A stretch of DNA of 64,000 bases, from the NCBI GenBank assembly GCA_009193035.1, contig SWDT01000119.1, positions 40,986 through 104,985 on the forward strand. Direction: 5' to 3'. The notes beneath the pieces were generated by a model. The model was given only the letters and a program-made list of their open reading frames with translations, did not search any database and had not been told where the DNA came from. A program made the position numbers and the translations under genes. Position 1 is the stretch's first letter. Each line of letters begins with the position of its first letter. Shown here piece after piece: positions 42,630-54,639 of this stretch. This stretch comes from Halicephalobus mephisto. Its lineage: Eukaryota > Nematoda > Chromadorea > Rhabditida > Panagrolaimidae.

Positions 42630-43110
42630 CTTGGGCATTAATTTGGGGTAATAATGACACCGTTCAGAAGTCAGAAGAACGACGACGATACCGAGTTGTC
42701 CGAATTTGCAGTTAGTTAGTTTTGTATCGTTAGATTACTCAAGTAAACGGAAAAGTTATCATTCGTGCAGAACTAGTCAATTTAGAAAACTTGTGAAATC
42801 TCCTTACAATAACCACCATTACAGTAACTTTCCAAAAACTATTTCCTCTACTAGTATATAGCAATATTATCGAAAAAAGCAGGAAGATTATCAGGACGAA
42901 AATCCTTAAAGCGTAGGAATTCAATTTGAATATTAATGTAAGGTAGCAGTGACGTCTTTCAGAAGTCAGAAGAACGACGATACTGAGTTGTCCAAAGTTA
43001 CGGTTAATTAGTGTTCTGTCGTTAGGTTGCTCGAGTAAACGGAGGAGTTATCATTCGTGCAGAACTAATCAATTTAGGAAACACGTCAAATGCTCTATAA
43101 CGTGTACTAC
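42630..43110. repeat. Dispersed repeat, two tandem units (relatives at 54.6-55.4 kb)
   Basis: Two copies about 305 bases apart of TTCAGAAGTCAGAAGAACGACG..GAGTTGTCC..GAGTAAACGG..GTTATCATTCGTGCAGAACTA. Between them lies a block with AACTATTTCCTCTACTAGTATATAG that recurs, inverted, near 54.95 and 55.15 kb. A 61-codon minus-strand frame with a hydrophobic start is part of the repeat and is not supported as a gene. Confidence 0.65.
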
Positions 43111-43329
43111 CAAGGAACTTTGTTTTTAATCATTTATTTAATTTATTTTTTATTATAATGCTGAATATAAATCTAATTTCGGCAAAAAAGTATTATTCAC
43201 CCTTTGCTAATTGTTAATTATCATAAAAAAATTAAATTGTTGTTATATTTTTCGCTTTACAGGCCCTTGACGAATAATTAGATTTTTTTCTAAAATTAGA
43301 ATATTGTTGAAAATTCTAGAACTATACAG

Positions 43330-43880
43330 AATTTAATAGAGAATTGTATACTTTTTTATGAAAGTTGGAAGTTGATGGTCAGAGTTGAAAGTCAAAGTTT
43401 GAGGTTGAAGTCGATAATTAAAGTTCAAAGTTAGAGTTAAAGATCAGAATTTAAGGTCAAACTTAATAATCAAAGTTCAAAGTCAAATTTAAAAGTTAAA
43501 GTTATCTGTCAAAGTTTAAAGTTAAAGTTGTACATTAAAACTTGAGGTTAAACTTGATAATCAAAGTTCGAAGTCAAAGTTGAACATCAAAGTTTGAGGT
43601 CAACTTGATAATCAAATTTGAAAGTTAAAGTTCGAAGTTAAAGTTTAAAGTTAAAATTGAACATCAAAATTTGAGGTTAAACTTAATTACCAAAGTTGAA
43701 AGTTAAAATTGAACATCAAAATTTGAGGTTAAACTTAATTATCAAATTTGAAAGTTAAAGTTGAACATCAAAATTTGAAGTCGAACTTGATAATCAAAAA
43801 TTGAATTTAAAATTGAAAGTCAAAGTTGGTTGTCAAAGTTTGACCTCGAGCTTTGAGTTCCGTTTTATCGAAATTGATCA
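43330..43880. repeat. Purine-rich minisatellite (AAAGTTGAACATCAAAATTTGAGG)
   Basis: Irregular units of about 50-60 bases, with GTCAAAGTT, TTGATAATCAAAGTTCAAAG and AACATCAAAATTTGAGGTTAA. Strong strand asymmetry (A/G on plus). Confidence 0.6.
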
Positions 43881-44099
43881 TCAAAAATTCAAAGTTAAAT
43901 TTGGACTTTTCGTGTTAAGACCCAACTTCAAATAAGATTTTGGTTCGGATAATTTAAATAAAATTTTAACTATTAATTTAGACAATTTTGATTTCGAATT
44001 CTGACTATTAATTTCGATAAACCAAATTTCTAAAATTTTCAAAAATTTGAAAATCTCCAAGAATTCAGAAAATTTCGAAAATTCGTCTCGGGATCATTT

Positions 44100-44930
44100 T
44101 TTAAAAACTTTTTCATTTAAAAAAATTTAAATTTATTAATTTTTGTAAAAATTAATTTTCTTATTTTTAAACATAATTTCAAATTTTTCTTATTTAAAAA
44201 AATCTAGATTTATTAATTTTTTTATTTTTAAAATATAATTTAAAATTTTTCTTATTTTAAAAAAATTTAAATTTATTAATCTTTGTAAAAATTTATTTTT
44301 TTATTTTTAAAACATAATTTAAAATTTTTCTTATTTAAAAAAAACTTAGATTTATTAATCTTTGTAAAAATTAATTTTTTTTATTTTTAAAATACAGTTG
44401 AAAATTCTGATATAAAACGCCCGAAATTTGGTGTTTTGGAAATTCGTGTTGAGACAATTTTTAATAACTTTTATTTTTAACAATTGTAATTTGAATTACT
44501 TTTTGACGTTACAACCTGGTATTTTCGAGTACCGATTAACCTTTTCCAGCAGATTGTAGTCACCTTCGCTTTTAATTAATTTCTTATTTCAATTAACTCA
44601 TGAGACCTCTACGTCAATGAACGTAATGAATTTCGATTTTTTGAATACGTGCCATAATTAAACAAAAAACATATTTTTTAATTTTTCGGATAACATAAAA
44701 TTTATAAAAAAACATATTTTTTAATTTTTCGGATAACATAAAATTTACAAAAAAACATTTTTTTATTTTCGAATAAAGTAAAATTTACAAAAAAACATTT
44801 TTCAATTTTTGAAAAAAGTAAAATTAAAAAAAGAACATTTTTTAAATTTTCGGATAACATAAAATTTACAAAAAAAACATTTTTTTATTTTTGAATAAAG
44901 TAAAATTTAAAAAAAGCAAAAAAATCAGTG
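44100..44930. repeat. Two adjacent AT-rich minisatellites
   Basis: 44100-44395: about four copies of a 65-base unit (TTTTCTTATTTAAAAAAATC..TTATTAATTTTTGTAAAAATT). 44655-44930: about six copies of a 45-base unit (AAAAAACATTTTTTAATTTTTCGGATAACATAAAATTTAC). No coding potential. Confidence 0.65.
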
Positions 44931-45049
44931 TAAAAATGAATACTTTTTTAAATTTTTTGTGTAAATTCGAAAAGTTTCAGAAATTTATATTGAAAAAATT
45001 TTAAAAAATGTTAATTTTTAATTTTCTGGAGATTTTGAAATTCTGCAAA

Positions 45050-45430
45050 AAGATTAGTAAAAATTTAAGAAAAATATAAATATAATTGTTGATTACGAAA
45101 TCTACTTTCGTTTTTTACTTTTTATTTAAATTTTGAATTTTCAATTTTTACAAAAGTTTAATTTTTTGGAGATTTTGAATTTCTGCAAAAAGATTAGTAA
45201 AAATTAGAAAAACGATAAATCTGGTCATCGATTACGAAATCTACTTTCATTTTTTGCTTTTTACTTTTTATTTAAATTTTGAATTTTTATAAAAATTTAA
45301 TTTTTTTTGAAGATTTTGAAATTCTGCAAAAAGATTAGTAAAAATTTAAAAAATATAAATATAATTGTTGATTACGAAATCTACTTTTATTTTTTACTTT
45401 TTATTTAAATTTTGAATTTTTTACAATTTC
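45050..45430. repeat. About 120-base tandem repeat, three copies
   Basis: Each copy has CTGCAAAAAGATTAGTAAAAATT and GATTACGAAATCTACTTTCG followed by TTTTTTACTTTTTATTTAAA. Confidence 0.65.
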
Positions 45431-45529
45431 CCTGACTTTTTGAATAATTCCTTTCGAAACCATTTCGTAATAACTTTAATTTTTGATTTTTATAATAGTG
45501 TCATTTTCCCAGAAATATCAAACTAATTT

Positions 45530-45830
45530 TTTAAAAGAATTTTATGGATTCTCCTTCAGACAGGAAATCTGACAGATGAATATATCCTTTTAACTAATCC
45601 CTCATTGACGCAAATCAAGATCCGATTTATCTGGATTTGAGATTTCTCCCGCATAAACAATCGGATTAACACGCTTCCTTCAGGGAGGCCACATCGTTGA
45701 CATTTCGTAAACTCCCCAAACCACATGTCTCTGAATATCTGCCGAATCCGGAGATTCTTGATTCACAGCGTTAATAGCCAGAGGAAATGATGACATTGTA
45801 GACCAAGGATAATCCCTTAATAAATGAATT
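45530..45830. other. Non-repetitive island in the repeat region
   Basis: About 300 bases of higher-complexity sequence with no internal repeat and no convincing ORF. It could be a diverged gene fragment; nothing recognisable. Confidence 0.3.
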
Positions 45831-45879
45831 TTTTATTTCAGAGCAGCGAAAAATTAAAAATAGAATTACTTTGTTTCCA

Positions 45880-46890
45880 ACTACTTAGGACTTTTTTCGT
45901 GTTGGGATCAATAAAAAATAAAATTATTTTAATTTTAAATATTTTCGATTTTTTCGTGCTGGGACCAGTAAAAAGTAAAAATAAAATTATTTCAATTTTA
46001 AATGTTTTTTTTGCGGCGGGATTAATAAAAAGTTAAAAATAATTTTAAATATTTTCGATTTTTTCGTGTTAAGATTCATAAAGAATAAAATACTTTAATT
46101 TTAAATATTTTCGATTTTTTCGTGTTAAGATTCATAAAAAATAAAATACTTTAATTTTAAATATTTTCAACTTTTTCGTGCTGGGACCAGTAAAAAACAA
46201 AATATTTCCGACTTTTTTGTCCTAGAATTAGTAAAAAATAAAAAATTCTTAAATTTTAAGTTTTTAAATTTTTGAATTAGTGATTAAAAATATTCTAATT
46301 TTTTGTTGTGAAATTAAATAAGAATTAAAGTTAATGTCATCGTAATTATTACACTGTAGACCAATTATAGTCCCTTGGCAAAAGAATAAATCGCTTCGAG
46401 ACCAACAGGGAATTTAAAACATAATTATCCTAAAAATCTGCAATTTTTTTACAGCGTGATCAATGGACAATTTAAAACAACGTTACTGTAATTTCGAAAA
46501 TTGTAATTTCCTTTATGATGAAACCCGAGGGAAATTTAAAATATAATTATTTTCATTTTGGTTCAATTTGATTTTTTTGTGATGGGATCCATGGGGAGTT
46601 TAAAACAGAGTTACTGTGATTTTAAATATTTTTTATTTTCCACGACAAGGCCTGTAAGAAATTTAAAATATAATTACCGTAATTTTTAGTATGTGTAATT
46701 TTTTGTAATGAGAAATAAAAATATAAATAAGATTACTGTAATTTTGAAAATTCCTAACTTTTCAAGATTATCAGAAAATTTAAAATATAATTACCGTAAT
46801 TTTTAGTATCTGTAATTTCCCGTGATAAAAAATAAAAATATAAATAAGATTACTGTAATTTTTATGAATTATAACTTTTAATAAAAAAAA
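45880..46890. repeat. Minisatellites with TTTTTCGTGCTGGGACCAG and ATTACTGTAATTTT units
   Basis: 45880-46260: units of about 45-60 bases with AATATTTTCGATTTTTTCGTG and the GTGCTGGGACCAGTAAAAA core. 46430-46890: units of about 65-120 bases with AATTTAAAATATAATTACCG and TAATTTTTAGTATGTGTAA. No coding potential. Confidence 0.6.
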
Positions 46891-47109
46891 ATAAAAAAAT
46901 TTCTTTGAAAATTAAAGTAGACTACTTTATATTCAATCTTACCACGAAATGTCTGATTTCGTCATTCATTGTATTGTTAAATTTCATTCAATAAACGTTT
47001 AATTTTCATAAATATATCTGTTGCACTACAGGCAAAGCTTGTCAGAATTTACTTCTTGAACTTCTTTATTCCTAAATATAAATAAACTCAAAAAAAAATA
47101 AAAAACAGT

Positions 47110-47500
47110 AATTGTTACATCGGTGTATTAACAAGTTATTGGATAAGGAAACCAAGTTTTGAAGACAAATACCTTACAAACTATACAATAGGTATACTGT
47201 CTACATGATTGACCGAATGTTGATTAGTTAATATATACGGTTATTATGCTTAATTTTCGTTATATCGGTGTATTAACAAGTTATTGGATAAGGAAGCCAG
47301 ATCTCGAAGGGAAATACTCTATAAACTAGACAATAGGTATACTGCCTAGATGACTGACCGAGTGTCAATTTGCTATTAATCTATAGTTATTGTGTTTAAT
47401 CTCATTGTTGCTTAGATAAACAAGAAACTCTCATATCCCTCATTTTCATACAATCACACTGGTTCACGGAGATTTAACAGTAATGATTTTCCGCAACAAC
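47110..47500. repeat. Dispersed repeat, partially duplicated (relative at 15390-15630)
   Basis: ATATCGGTGTATTAACAAGTTATTGG starts two copies at about 47117 and 47266. The second runs on through AACAAGAAACTCTCATATCCCTC and CAATCACACTGGTTCACGGAGAT, matching 15390-15630. Confidence 0.65.
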
Positions 47501-47574
47501 CAGTTCCTTACAACAACGAACACTTTTCTACCGTAACTTCGGGGATTATCGCGGTAAGAGCTCGTTCACATCAT

Positions 47575-47859
47575 GTGTTGACGTCATTTTTGCAAAAAAA
47601 TTGTACAATTTTACATTTTTGCTTGTTTTCCCCCCGAGACCCTATGCTCATGTGGACTTTCGAAATTGCAGTGATCTTCATCTTGCCAAATTTGTCTGAT
47701 TTCGACATCATAGGGAATGCCCCAGGGCATTTGGACCTTTCTTCCAAAACTAATGAAATGCCGAAAAGTAAAAAACGGTCTCAAAGGGATAATTATCATC
47801 TTTTAGAAAATATTGCTAAAATAAAGATCGATTCCCTCAGGACACATTTGAAACAATAA
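47575..47859 (+). CDS. Unrecognised 94-codon open frame, possibly a terminal exon
   Basis: The only frame of note in the right 24 kb. Its second half is charged and non-repetitive (PKSKKRSQRDNYHLLENIAK then IDSLRTHLKQ stop), and base composition is closer to coding than its surroundings. A pyrimidine-rich GCTTGTTTTCCCCCCGAG precedes the more coding-like part, so it may be a last exon whose upstream exons are lost or unrecognised. No family identified. It could equally be a gene fragment. Confidence 0.3.
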   Translation: MLTSFLQKNCTILHFCLFSPRDPMLMWTFEIAVIFILPNLSDFDIIGNAPGHLDLSSKTNEMPKSKKRSQRDNYHLLENIAKIKIDSLRTHLKQ

Positions 47860-48129
47860 TTATTTTTAAAAATTTTTTTTTAAATTTTAGATTTTTGAAT
47901 CAGAAATTAGTAATTCAGTAAAACGAAGACCTTAGGAATTGTAGCCTCAGGCACTAGTTCGTGTAATTTTGTAGTGTCTTTAATTTTTTTATTCCGAAAC
48001 TGAGATATAATTTCTGTTTTATCCGTCAAATTTTCGAAAACGGGAATTTTAAAAACTACTTTTAGATGTTGTTTTAATCGATGTTATTTTTATGTTAGTG
48101 TATTTTCCATATCATGCAGAGTTTGCTTT

Positions 48130-48650
48130 TTAGTAAAATATCATACAGTATAAGTATATTTAGACAAACTAAATACTTTATTTTATTTTAGGGAACTTGT
48201 CTAAAATATGTGAGGATTACAGGGAGTCACAGAAAAGCACCATGTAAGCCTTATATACTTTAGACAAGCTCCCTTAAAGGTTATTTTAGCTTTTTTTAAA
48301 TTTAGGGAAATTGTCTAACATATGTAAGGATTACAGGGGGAACGGGGGTCCTAGGAAAGCACCATGTAAGCCTTACATATTTTAGACAAGGTCGCTTATA
48401 GGCTATTTTAGCTTTTTTTAAATTTAGGGAACTTGTCTAACATATATAAGGATTACAGGGGAACGGGGGTCCTAGGAAAGCACCATGTAAGCCTTACATA
48501 CTTTAGACAAGGTCTCTTATAGGCTATTTTAGCTTTTTTTAAATTTAGGGAGTTTGTCTAACATATATAAGGATTACAGGGGAGGGGGTCCTAGGAAAGC
48601 GCTATATAAACCTTACATATTTTAGACAAGCTCCCTTATTCCTATTTCGC
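48130..48650. repeat. About 118-base tandem repeat, each unit a long hairpin
   Basis: Four units near 48195, 48305, 48425 and 48545. Within each, CTTGTCTAACATATGTAAGG is mirrored after about 45 bases by CCTTACATATTTTAGACAAG, a 20-base stem with about one mismatch. The loop carries GGATTACAGGGG, CCTAGGAAAGCACCATG. A spacer TATTTTAGCTTTTTTTAAAT separates units. Confidence 0.75.
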
Positions 48651-48944
48651 ACAAGATTAAAGTTTACAACAAATATAAATTTAATTATAATTGTCTGTTC
48701 CTTTGACCCATCTTTCCAGTTGATGATGTACGTAGGTGGGAGCTCGGGTGGAAATGAAGGACTGTTTCGTAACATCAAATTCATTCTTTCGGCATCCTAA
48801 TTTTCCAAACTAAATACTTAAATTTCGATTTTGATTATAGATGTTTTGATACAACTGCTTTCTTGGTGAATTTGTTTATTATAAAGAGCCTGACATCGGG
48901 ATTTGTCCGAATTTTTGTTCTGTGAAGCTTTTCCTTCGATTTGT

Positions 48945-49045
48945 TCTTCCTGATTAATGAAGCTTAGAATTTTCGGTTAAGAATCAAATCCGGATCTAGT
49001 AACTTTATAATCACGTGTATTAACCACTAGACTACTAAAGACGAT
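48945..49045 (-). repeat. tRNA-derived SINE remnant
   Basis: The minus strand reads TAGTCTAGTGGTTAATACACG, TGATTATAAAGTTACTAGATC and CGGATTTGATTC: an A box-like start and B box-like end with the same spacing and AATACACGTGA core as the 21.4 kb repeat. No acceptor stem. Confidence 0.5.
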
Positions 49046-49429
49046 AGAATTTTTATTTTATTCATTGAATTTTTGAAAAAATTCTAAAAAATTCCACAAT
49101 TTTTTAACATTTAGAAAATTCCACAATTTTCTAATTTGTTAAAACTCCTAAAATATTTTACGACAAAATTCATTATTCTAGATCCCTATAAATTCCATTT
49201 TCCGTCATTTTTAATTTTGCAACTTTGATAATTACGAAATCCATAAACCCGCTTGAATGCATTTACGTACATCCTGGATATTTTGCTAGTTGTCCAAAAA
49301 AGGAAACTATTTATTTTGAAAAATGTATTCAATTTTCTATGATAGTCACAAATTAATTTTTACACTTCTTTCCTGGTTTTTATTTAGACAAGATTAGGAT
49401 TCTGCAGCAGATTCTAGAATTTCCCAAAG

Positions 49430-49830
49430 TCCGGCCAGAGATTAGCTGATTTTCGACAAACCTGTGGGAGTTTTGGAAATGTTCCAGATTCTTGTGAAAG
49501 TTTTTCGGCAATTTTCCAGAATCTTGTGAATTTTTTTCGGAAATGTTTTAGAATCTTGTGAATTTTTTCAGAAATGTTCCAGAATCTTGTAGAATTTTTC
49601 AGAAATGTTCCAGATTCTTGTGAAATTTTTCGGAAATGTTCTAGAATCTTGTGAATTTTTTTAGAAATGTTCTAGAATTTTGTGAATTTTTTCGAAAATG
49701 TTCCAGAACCTTGTAGAATTTTTTCAGAAATGTTTTAGAATCTTATGAAATTTTTTCGAAAGTTTTCCAGAATCTTGTAGAATTTTTTCAGAAATGTTCC
49801 AGAATCTCGTGGAATTTTTTGAAAAATATT
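49430..49830. repeat. Minisatellite, about 36-base unit
   Basis: About ten copies of AGAATCTTGTGAATTTTTTC followed by AGAAATGTTCC. Similar but fewer units occur at 3180-3300 in RhoGAP intron 8. Confidence 0.7.
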
Positions 49831-50089
49831 TGCTTATTTGAAAACTTTACAAAAAATTAATAATATTGTTTAAAAATCACAAAATTAATTTTTTTATTAA
49901 TTTATTAAATAAAAAGTAATTTTACATTATTTTATGTTATTTGACAGATGGTTTCGAAATATAGTAACTTGTTATTTCAATTCAGCTTGAAGTTTTTTGT
50001 TTCGAAATTTAATATGCATTTTTTAATTTTAGCAAATGTCAAGTAATTAGAACGGTAATTCAAAATACAAATGACCGAGTTTGTCGTCA

Positions 50090-50970
50090 AAAAAGAAATC
50101 AAAGATTATTCGTGTCAAGATTATTTTTTAAAATCTTTAATTTCGAAAAATTGAACTTACGGTCTCGAGACGAAAATACTTGATGAATATTATTACTTTG
50201 ATTAGTAATATTTTAAGCATCATTCGTGTCGGGACCAATTTTGTTTACTAACAAGTTTTTAGATTATTATTTTTGAATGGAAATTTAAATTTGTATTTTC
50301 GAAACGAAAAATACTTAATATATATCATCATTTTTGATTAGCAATATTTTAAGCATCATTCGTGTCGGGACCAATTTTGTTTACTAACAAGTTTTTAGAT
50401 TATTGTTGTTGAATGGAAATTTAAATTTGTATTCTCCAGACGAAAGATGCTTAATGAATATGTAGATCATTATAGTGTTTACTCATCATTCTTATCGAGA
50501 CCAATGTTTTTTCATTTTTTAATTATCATTGTCAAAGAAATTTGAATTAGTAGTCCTGTCACGAATGATATTTGATTTAGTTCTTTGTCATAAGATTAGT
50601 TAATGATTCTTTAAGTATCATTTGTAGCGAGATGAATTCTTTTTAATTTTTTAGAATTCAAGCTTATGGTCCTAACAAGAATGATATTTCGTCAATTTTT
50701 CATTATTATTTTAATCATCTTTAATATCATTTGTAGTGAGATGAAATTTTTTAAAATTTTTAAAAATCAAAACTTATGGTCCTAACAAGAATGATATTTC
50801 GTCAATTTTTCATTATTATTTTAATCATCTTTAATATTATTTGTAGTGAGATAAATTCTTTTTAATTTTTAGAATTCAAGCTTATGGTCCTAACAAGAAT
50901 GATATTTCGTCAATTTTTTGATTACTAATTTAGTCATCTTTAATATCATTTATAGCGAGACCAACTGTTC
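50090..50970. repeat. Minisatellites with ATTCGTGTCGGGACCAATTT and TATGGTCCTAACAAGAATGA cores
   Basis: Two 127-base copies with CATTCGTGTCGGGACCAATT near 50220 and 50350, then three or four copies of about 120 bases with CTTATGGTCCTAACAAGAAT and GTAGTGAGATGAATT. These belong to the same core-motif superfamily as 59.4-62.6 kb. Confidence 0.65.
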
Positions 50971-51290
50971 ACGTTTTTCTTTATGCTTAATTTCCGAATA
51001 ATATATTCTATTATTTCTCCGGACACAAACTATGTGCAATTTATTTATAGATGAAAAGTTCAATTACGATTTTTAAAAAACCATTAATTTCGGCGATGGA
51101 AAATGGATTAAAAGTTGTTCGAAACGGAGCCAATACACATTTTCGTTTATTTCCGAATGTCTTTGTTTAACATAAATTAATAAATTTTATCTTGATTTAA
51201 TTATCACAAATACCAAATTACTAAAAATTTGATTAAAAATGAAAATTCGTTAATTTATTCAAAACATAGCCGAAGAAATACGGGTCCTAC

Positions 51291-51623
51291 ACAAAAAACG
51301 TAACTTTTAGTCCAGTAACGATTGCGAAATATGACAATTACCACGTGTTTATGAATATTTAGTATTTGTGACGAAAAATAAAACAAAATAATAACGATTT
51401 GCATTAGTTACTGTACTAAAAATTACTTTTTTTGTATATATGATTTTATAAAAAACAACTTTTTGAGATACACAAAAAAGTATAACTTTTAGTCCAGTAA
51501 CGATTGCGAAATATGACAATTATCACGTGTTTATGAATATTTAGTATTTGTGACGAAAAATAAAACAAAATAGTAACGATTTCCATTTGTTACTGTACTA
51601 AAAATTACTTTTTTGTGTGTACC
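51291..51623. mobile_element. Two MITE A copies in direct tandem
   Basis: About 51291-51440 and 51471-51623, about 95% alike. Each has ACACAAAAAACGTAACTTTT or similar at one end, AAAAATTACTTTTTTGTGTG at the other, and an internal TAACGATTGCGAAATATGAC. Confidence 0.7.
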
Positions 51624-51889
51624 ACGCACTTGCTCAATTTTTACATTCATGAAATTAATTATAATTTTTGTAACCTTGTATTTGGCGTAATTAAAGCATC
51701 AGATGACATAGAGGTTGGTAAGTACGGTGAGGAAAAATCGTAATTTTTACAGTAGAAACAAGTTCAATCATCACCATTACGTGTGATTTTCGTGACAATT
51801 GTTAATTTCGACAAAGAATGTAAAGGAGTTTTTATAATTCTCATTAACATTTGAAACTTGTGACAAAACTTACGTGACTTTTTGTGACA

Positions 51890-52920
51890 AAAATATAGCA
51901 TTTAACGAAACTTACGGAACTTTTTGTAATGAAATGTTACACAAAAGTTGCGTGACTTTCTTTGACAAAAATCTTACCACATTTTTTGTAAAAAATTATG
52001 ATATTTGTCAAAAGTTATAAAACTTTCTACGATGATGTCATGCAATAGTTATGACACTTTCTATGATGATATGTCACATAAAAGTTACAAGACTTTTCGT
52101 GACAGTATGTCATAATAGTTACGGGATTTTCGATGATGAAATGTCATATAATAGTTATGAAACTTCCTATGGAGATATATTACACAATACTTGCGGAATC
52201 TTTCGTGATGATATGTCATAATAGTTATGGAATTCCCTATGAAGATATAGTACACAATAGTTGCAGAATCTTCTGTGATGATATATTATATAATAATTAC
52301 AAGACTTTCTGTGACGATATGCCACAGTAGTTACAGGCTTTTCAATGATGAAACGTCATATAATAGTTATGAAACTTTCCGTAATGATATACCACAATAG
52401 TTACAGGATCTTCTGTGATGATATATTATACAATAGTTACAGGATCTTCTGTGATGATATATTATATAATAATTACAAGACTTTCTGTGATGATATGCCA
52501 CAGTAGTTACAGGATTTTCAATGATGAAACATCATATAATAGTTATGAAACTTTCCGTAATGATATACCACAATAGTTGCAGAATCTTCTGTGATGATAT
52601 ACTATACAATAGTTACAGGACTTTCTGTGATGATATGTCATAGTAGTTACAGGATCTTCTGTGATGATATACTATACAATAGTTACAGCATCTTCTATGA
52701 TGATATGTCATAGTAGTTACAGCATCTTCTATGACGATATATTATATAATAATTACAAGACTTTTCGTGATGGTATATCACGCAGAAGTTATGAGATTTT
52801 CCCTGGCAATATGTTACGCCATGGTATATGGCTTTCTGGGACGAAACCTTTCACAAAAATTACGAGACTTTCTATAATGATATGTTATTATGCGATAATT
52901 AAGAAATCTTCCATGTTAAA
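51890..52920. repeat. 39-base minisatellite (GTTACAGGATCTTCTGTGATGATAT)
   Basis: More than 20 diverged units with ATGATATGTCATAGTAGTTAC and AGGATCTTCTGTG. The period is mostly 39 bases, so short frames run through with a 13-residue periodicity (52133-52330, 52661-52933). Stops and irregular spacing argue against a real protein. Confidence 0.75.
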
Positions 52921-53599
52921 ACTTGTAGCATAATGTTTACAATCGTGATGTTTGACAGAAGTCAGTTGATTTCTTGTAGCGAAATGTTGTTTTTCTTGTT
53001 ACATTTTTACCATCCCAAAGTTACTGTTCTGTGTAAATGTGCTCAGTGAATTAGAAAGTATACCTAAATTGCGGAAGAAAATCGGATGTACGCTCCAGTT
53101 CTTAAACTGAGTAATTATCGTATTTATAACGTAATTTCAATTGCAATTTTTTAATGATAACCACGCAAAAGTACGAAGAATAATAATTAACTACTGTAAT
53201 GGGAAATGTACAGGAAGTAATTAAAAATCTGCAAAGATGCTGAATTCATTCAAAAAATGAATCACAGCACTTACAGAATGGATTGACGTTTTGTATAAAA
53301 AGTAAAATTTCGGATTTACAAAAAATCTCATGATTTAATCATAGGATTAAAATATAAAAAATCTATGACATAAAAAATTTTAAGAACTATTTTCGGAAAA
53401 ATTAATGATTTGTTTAAAATTTAAATTTAGAAATTTTCGCGTTCATATTCAATAATAAATAATTTCCAAATAAAATTAAGGAAATTTAAATTCTTGATAA
53501 ATCCCACGTTTTTGACCTCGAGATTAAAATGTCAAAAATAACTTTTCAGAAATTGAATTTTTAAGAAATTTTGTGTTTTGAGTTAAATAATAAAAAAAA

Positions 53600-54455
53600 A
53601 ACATTTTTAAAATAATTTTCAAATTCCCGCGTTTTTGGCGTCCTGATTTGGATGTTAAAAAATAATTTCTTAAAAAATTTGAAAATTTAAATTTTAAAAT
53701 TCCCGCGTTTTTGGCGTCCTGATTTGGATGTTAAAAAATAATTTCTTAAAAAATTTGAAAATTTAAATTTTAAAATTCCCGCGTTTTTGACATTCTGATT
53801 TCGGTGCCAAAAAATAATTTCTTAAAAAGTTTAAAAATTTAAATTTTAAAATTCCCGCGTTTTTGGCGTCCTGATTTCGGTGCCAAAAAATAATTTCTAA
53901 AAAGTTTAAAAATTTAAATTTTAAAATTCCCGCGTTTTTGGCGTCCTGATTTCGGTGCCAAAAAATAATTTCTAAAAAGTTTAAAAATTTAAATTTTAAA
54001 ATTCCCGCGTTTTTGGCGTCCTGATTTTGGTGCCAAAAAATAATTTCTTAAAAAGCTTAAAAATTTAAATTTTTAAATTCCCGCGTTTTTGGCGTCCTGA
54101 TTTCGGTGCCAAAAAATAATTTCTTAAAAAAGTTTAAAAATTTGAATTTTCAAACTCCCGCGTTTTTGGCGTCCTGATTTCGATGTTAAAAAATAATTTC
54201 TTAAAAAGTTTAAAAATTGAATTTTCAAATTCCCGCGTTTTTGGCGTTCTGATTTCGATACCAAAGAATAATTTCTAAAAAAATTTGAATTTTTAAATTC
54301 CCGCGTTTTTGGCGTCCTGATTTCGGTGCCAAAAAATAATTTCTTAAAAAAGTTTAAAAATTTAAATTTTAAAATTCCCGCGTTTTTGGCGTCCTGATTT
54401 CGATACCAAAAAATAATTTCTTAAAAAATTGAACTTTTAAAACCCCCGCTTTTTG
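53600..54455. repeat. 76-base satellite, about 12 copies
   Basis: CCCGCG recurs at 53626, 53702, 53778, 53854, 53929, 54004, 54080, 54157, 54232, 54300 and 54377, with a degenerate copy near 54444. Spacing is 75-77 bases except one of 68. Consensus pieces: AAATTCCCGCGTTTTTGGCG, TCCTGATTTCGGTGCCAAAA, AATAATTTCTTAAAAAGTTT. Confidence 0.9.
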
Positions 54456-54639
54456 ATTTAAGCACTAAAAAGTGAAATAAAATTTTTAAAATTTTCCACG
54501 TCATTTGAGCTTTCAGAAATCTCGTATTTTGATCTGTTCAAAGATTTTGAAACCCCGAGGGTCAGGTATAATCCGAAATAACTCAGCATTTATCATGTTT
54601 TTGCAGAAAATAATAATCAAAAATAAAATCTTCATTTGA

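Noticed and set aside
42739..42924. 61-codon minus-strand frame with a hydrophobic start, resembling a small secreted protein
   Set aside because: It is part of a dispersed repeat that occurs in other copies near 54.9 and 55.1 kb without a conserved frame.
52133..52933. Possible repeat-protein gene in the 39-base array
   Set aside because: Frames are short, interrupted by stops and unit lengths vary; no start context or splice sites.
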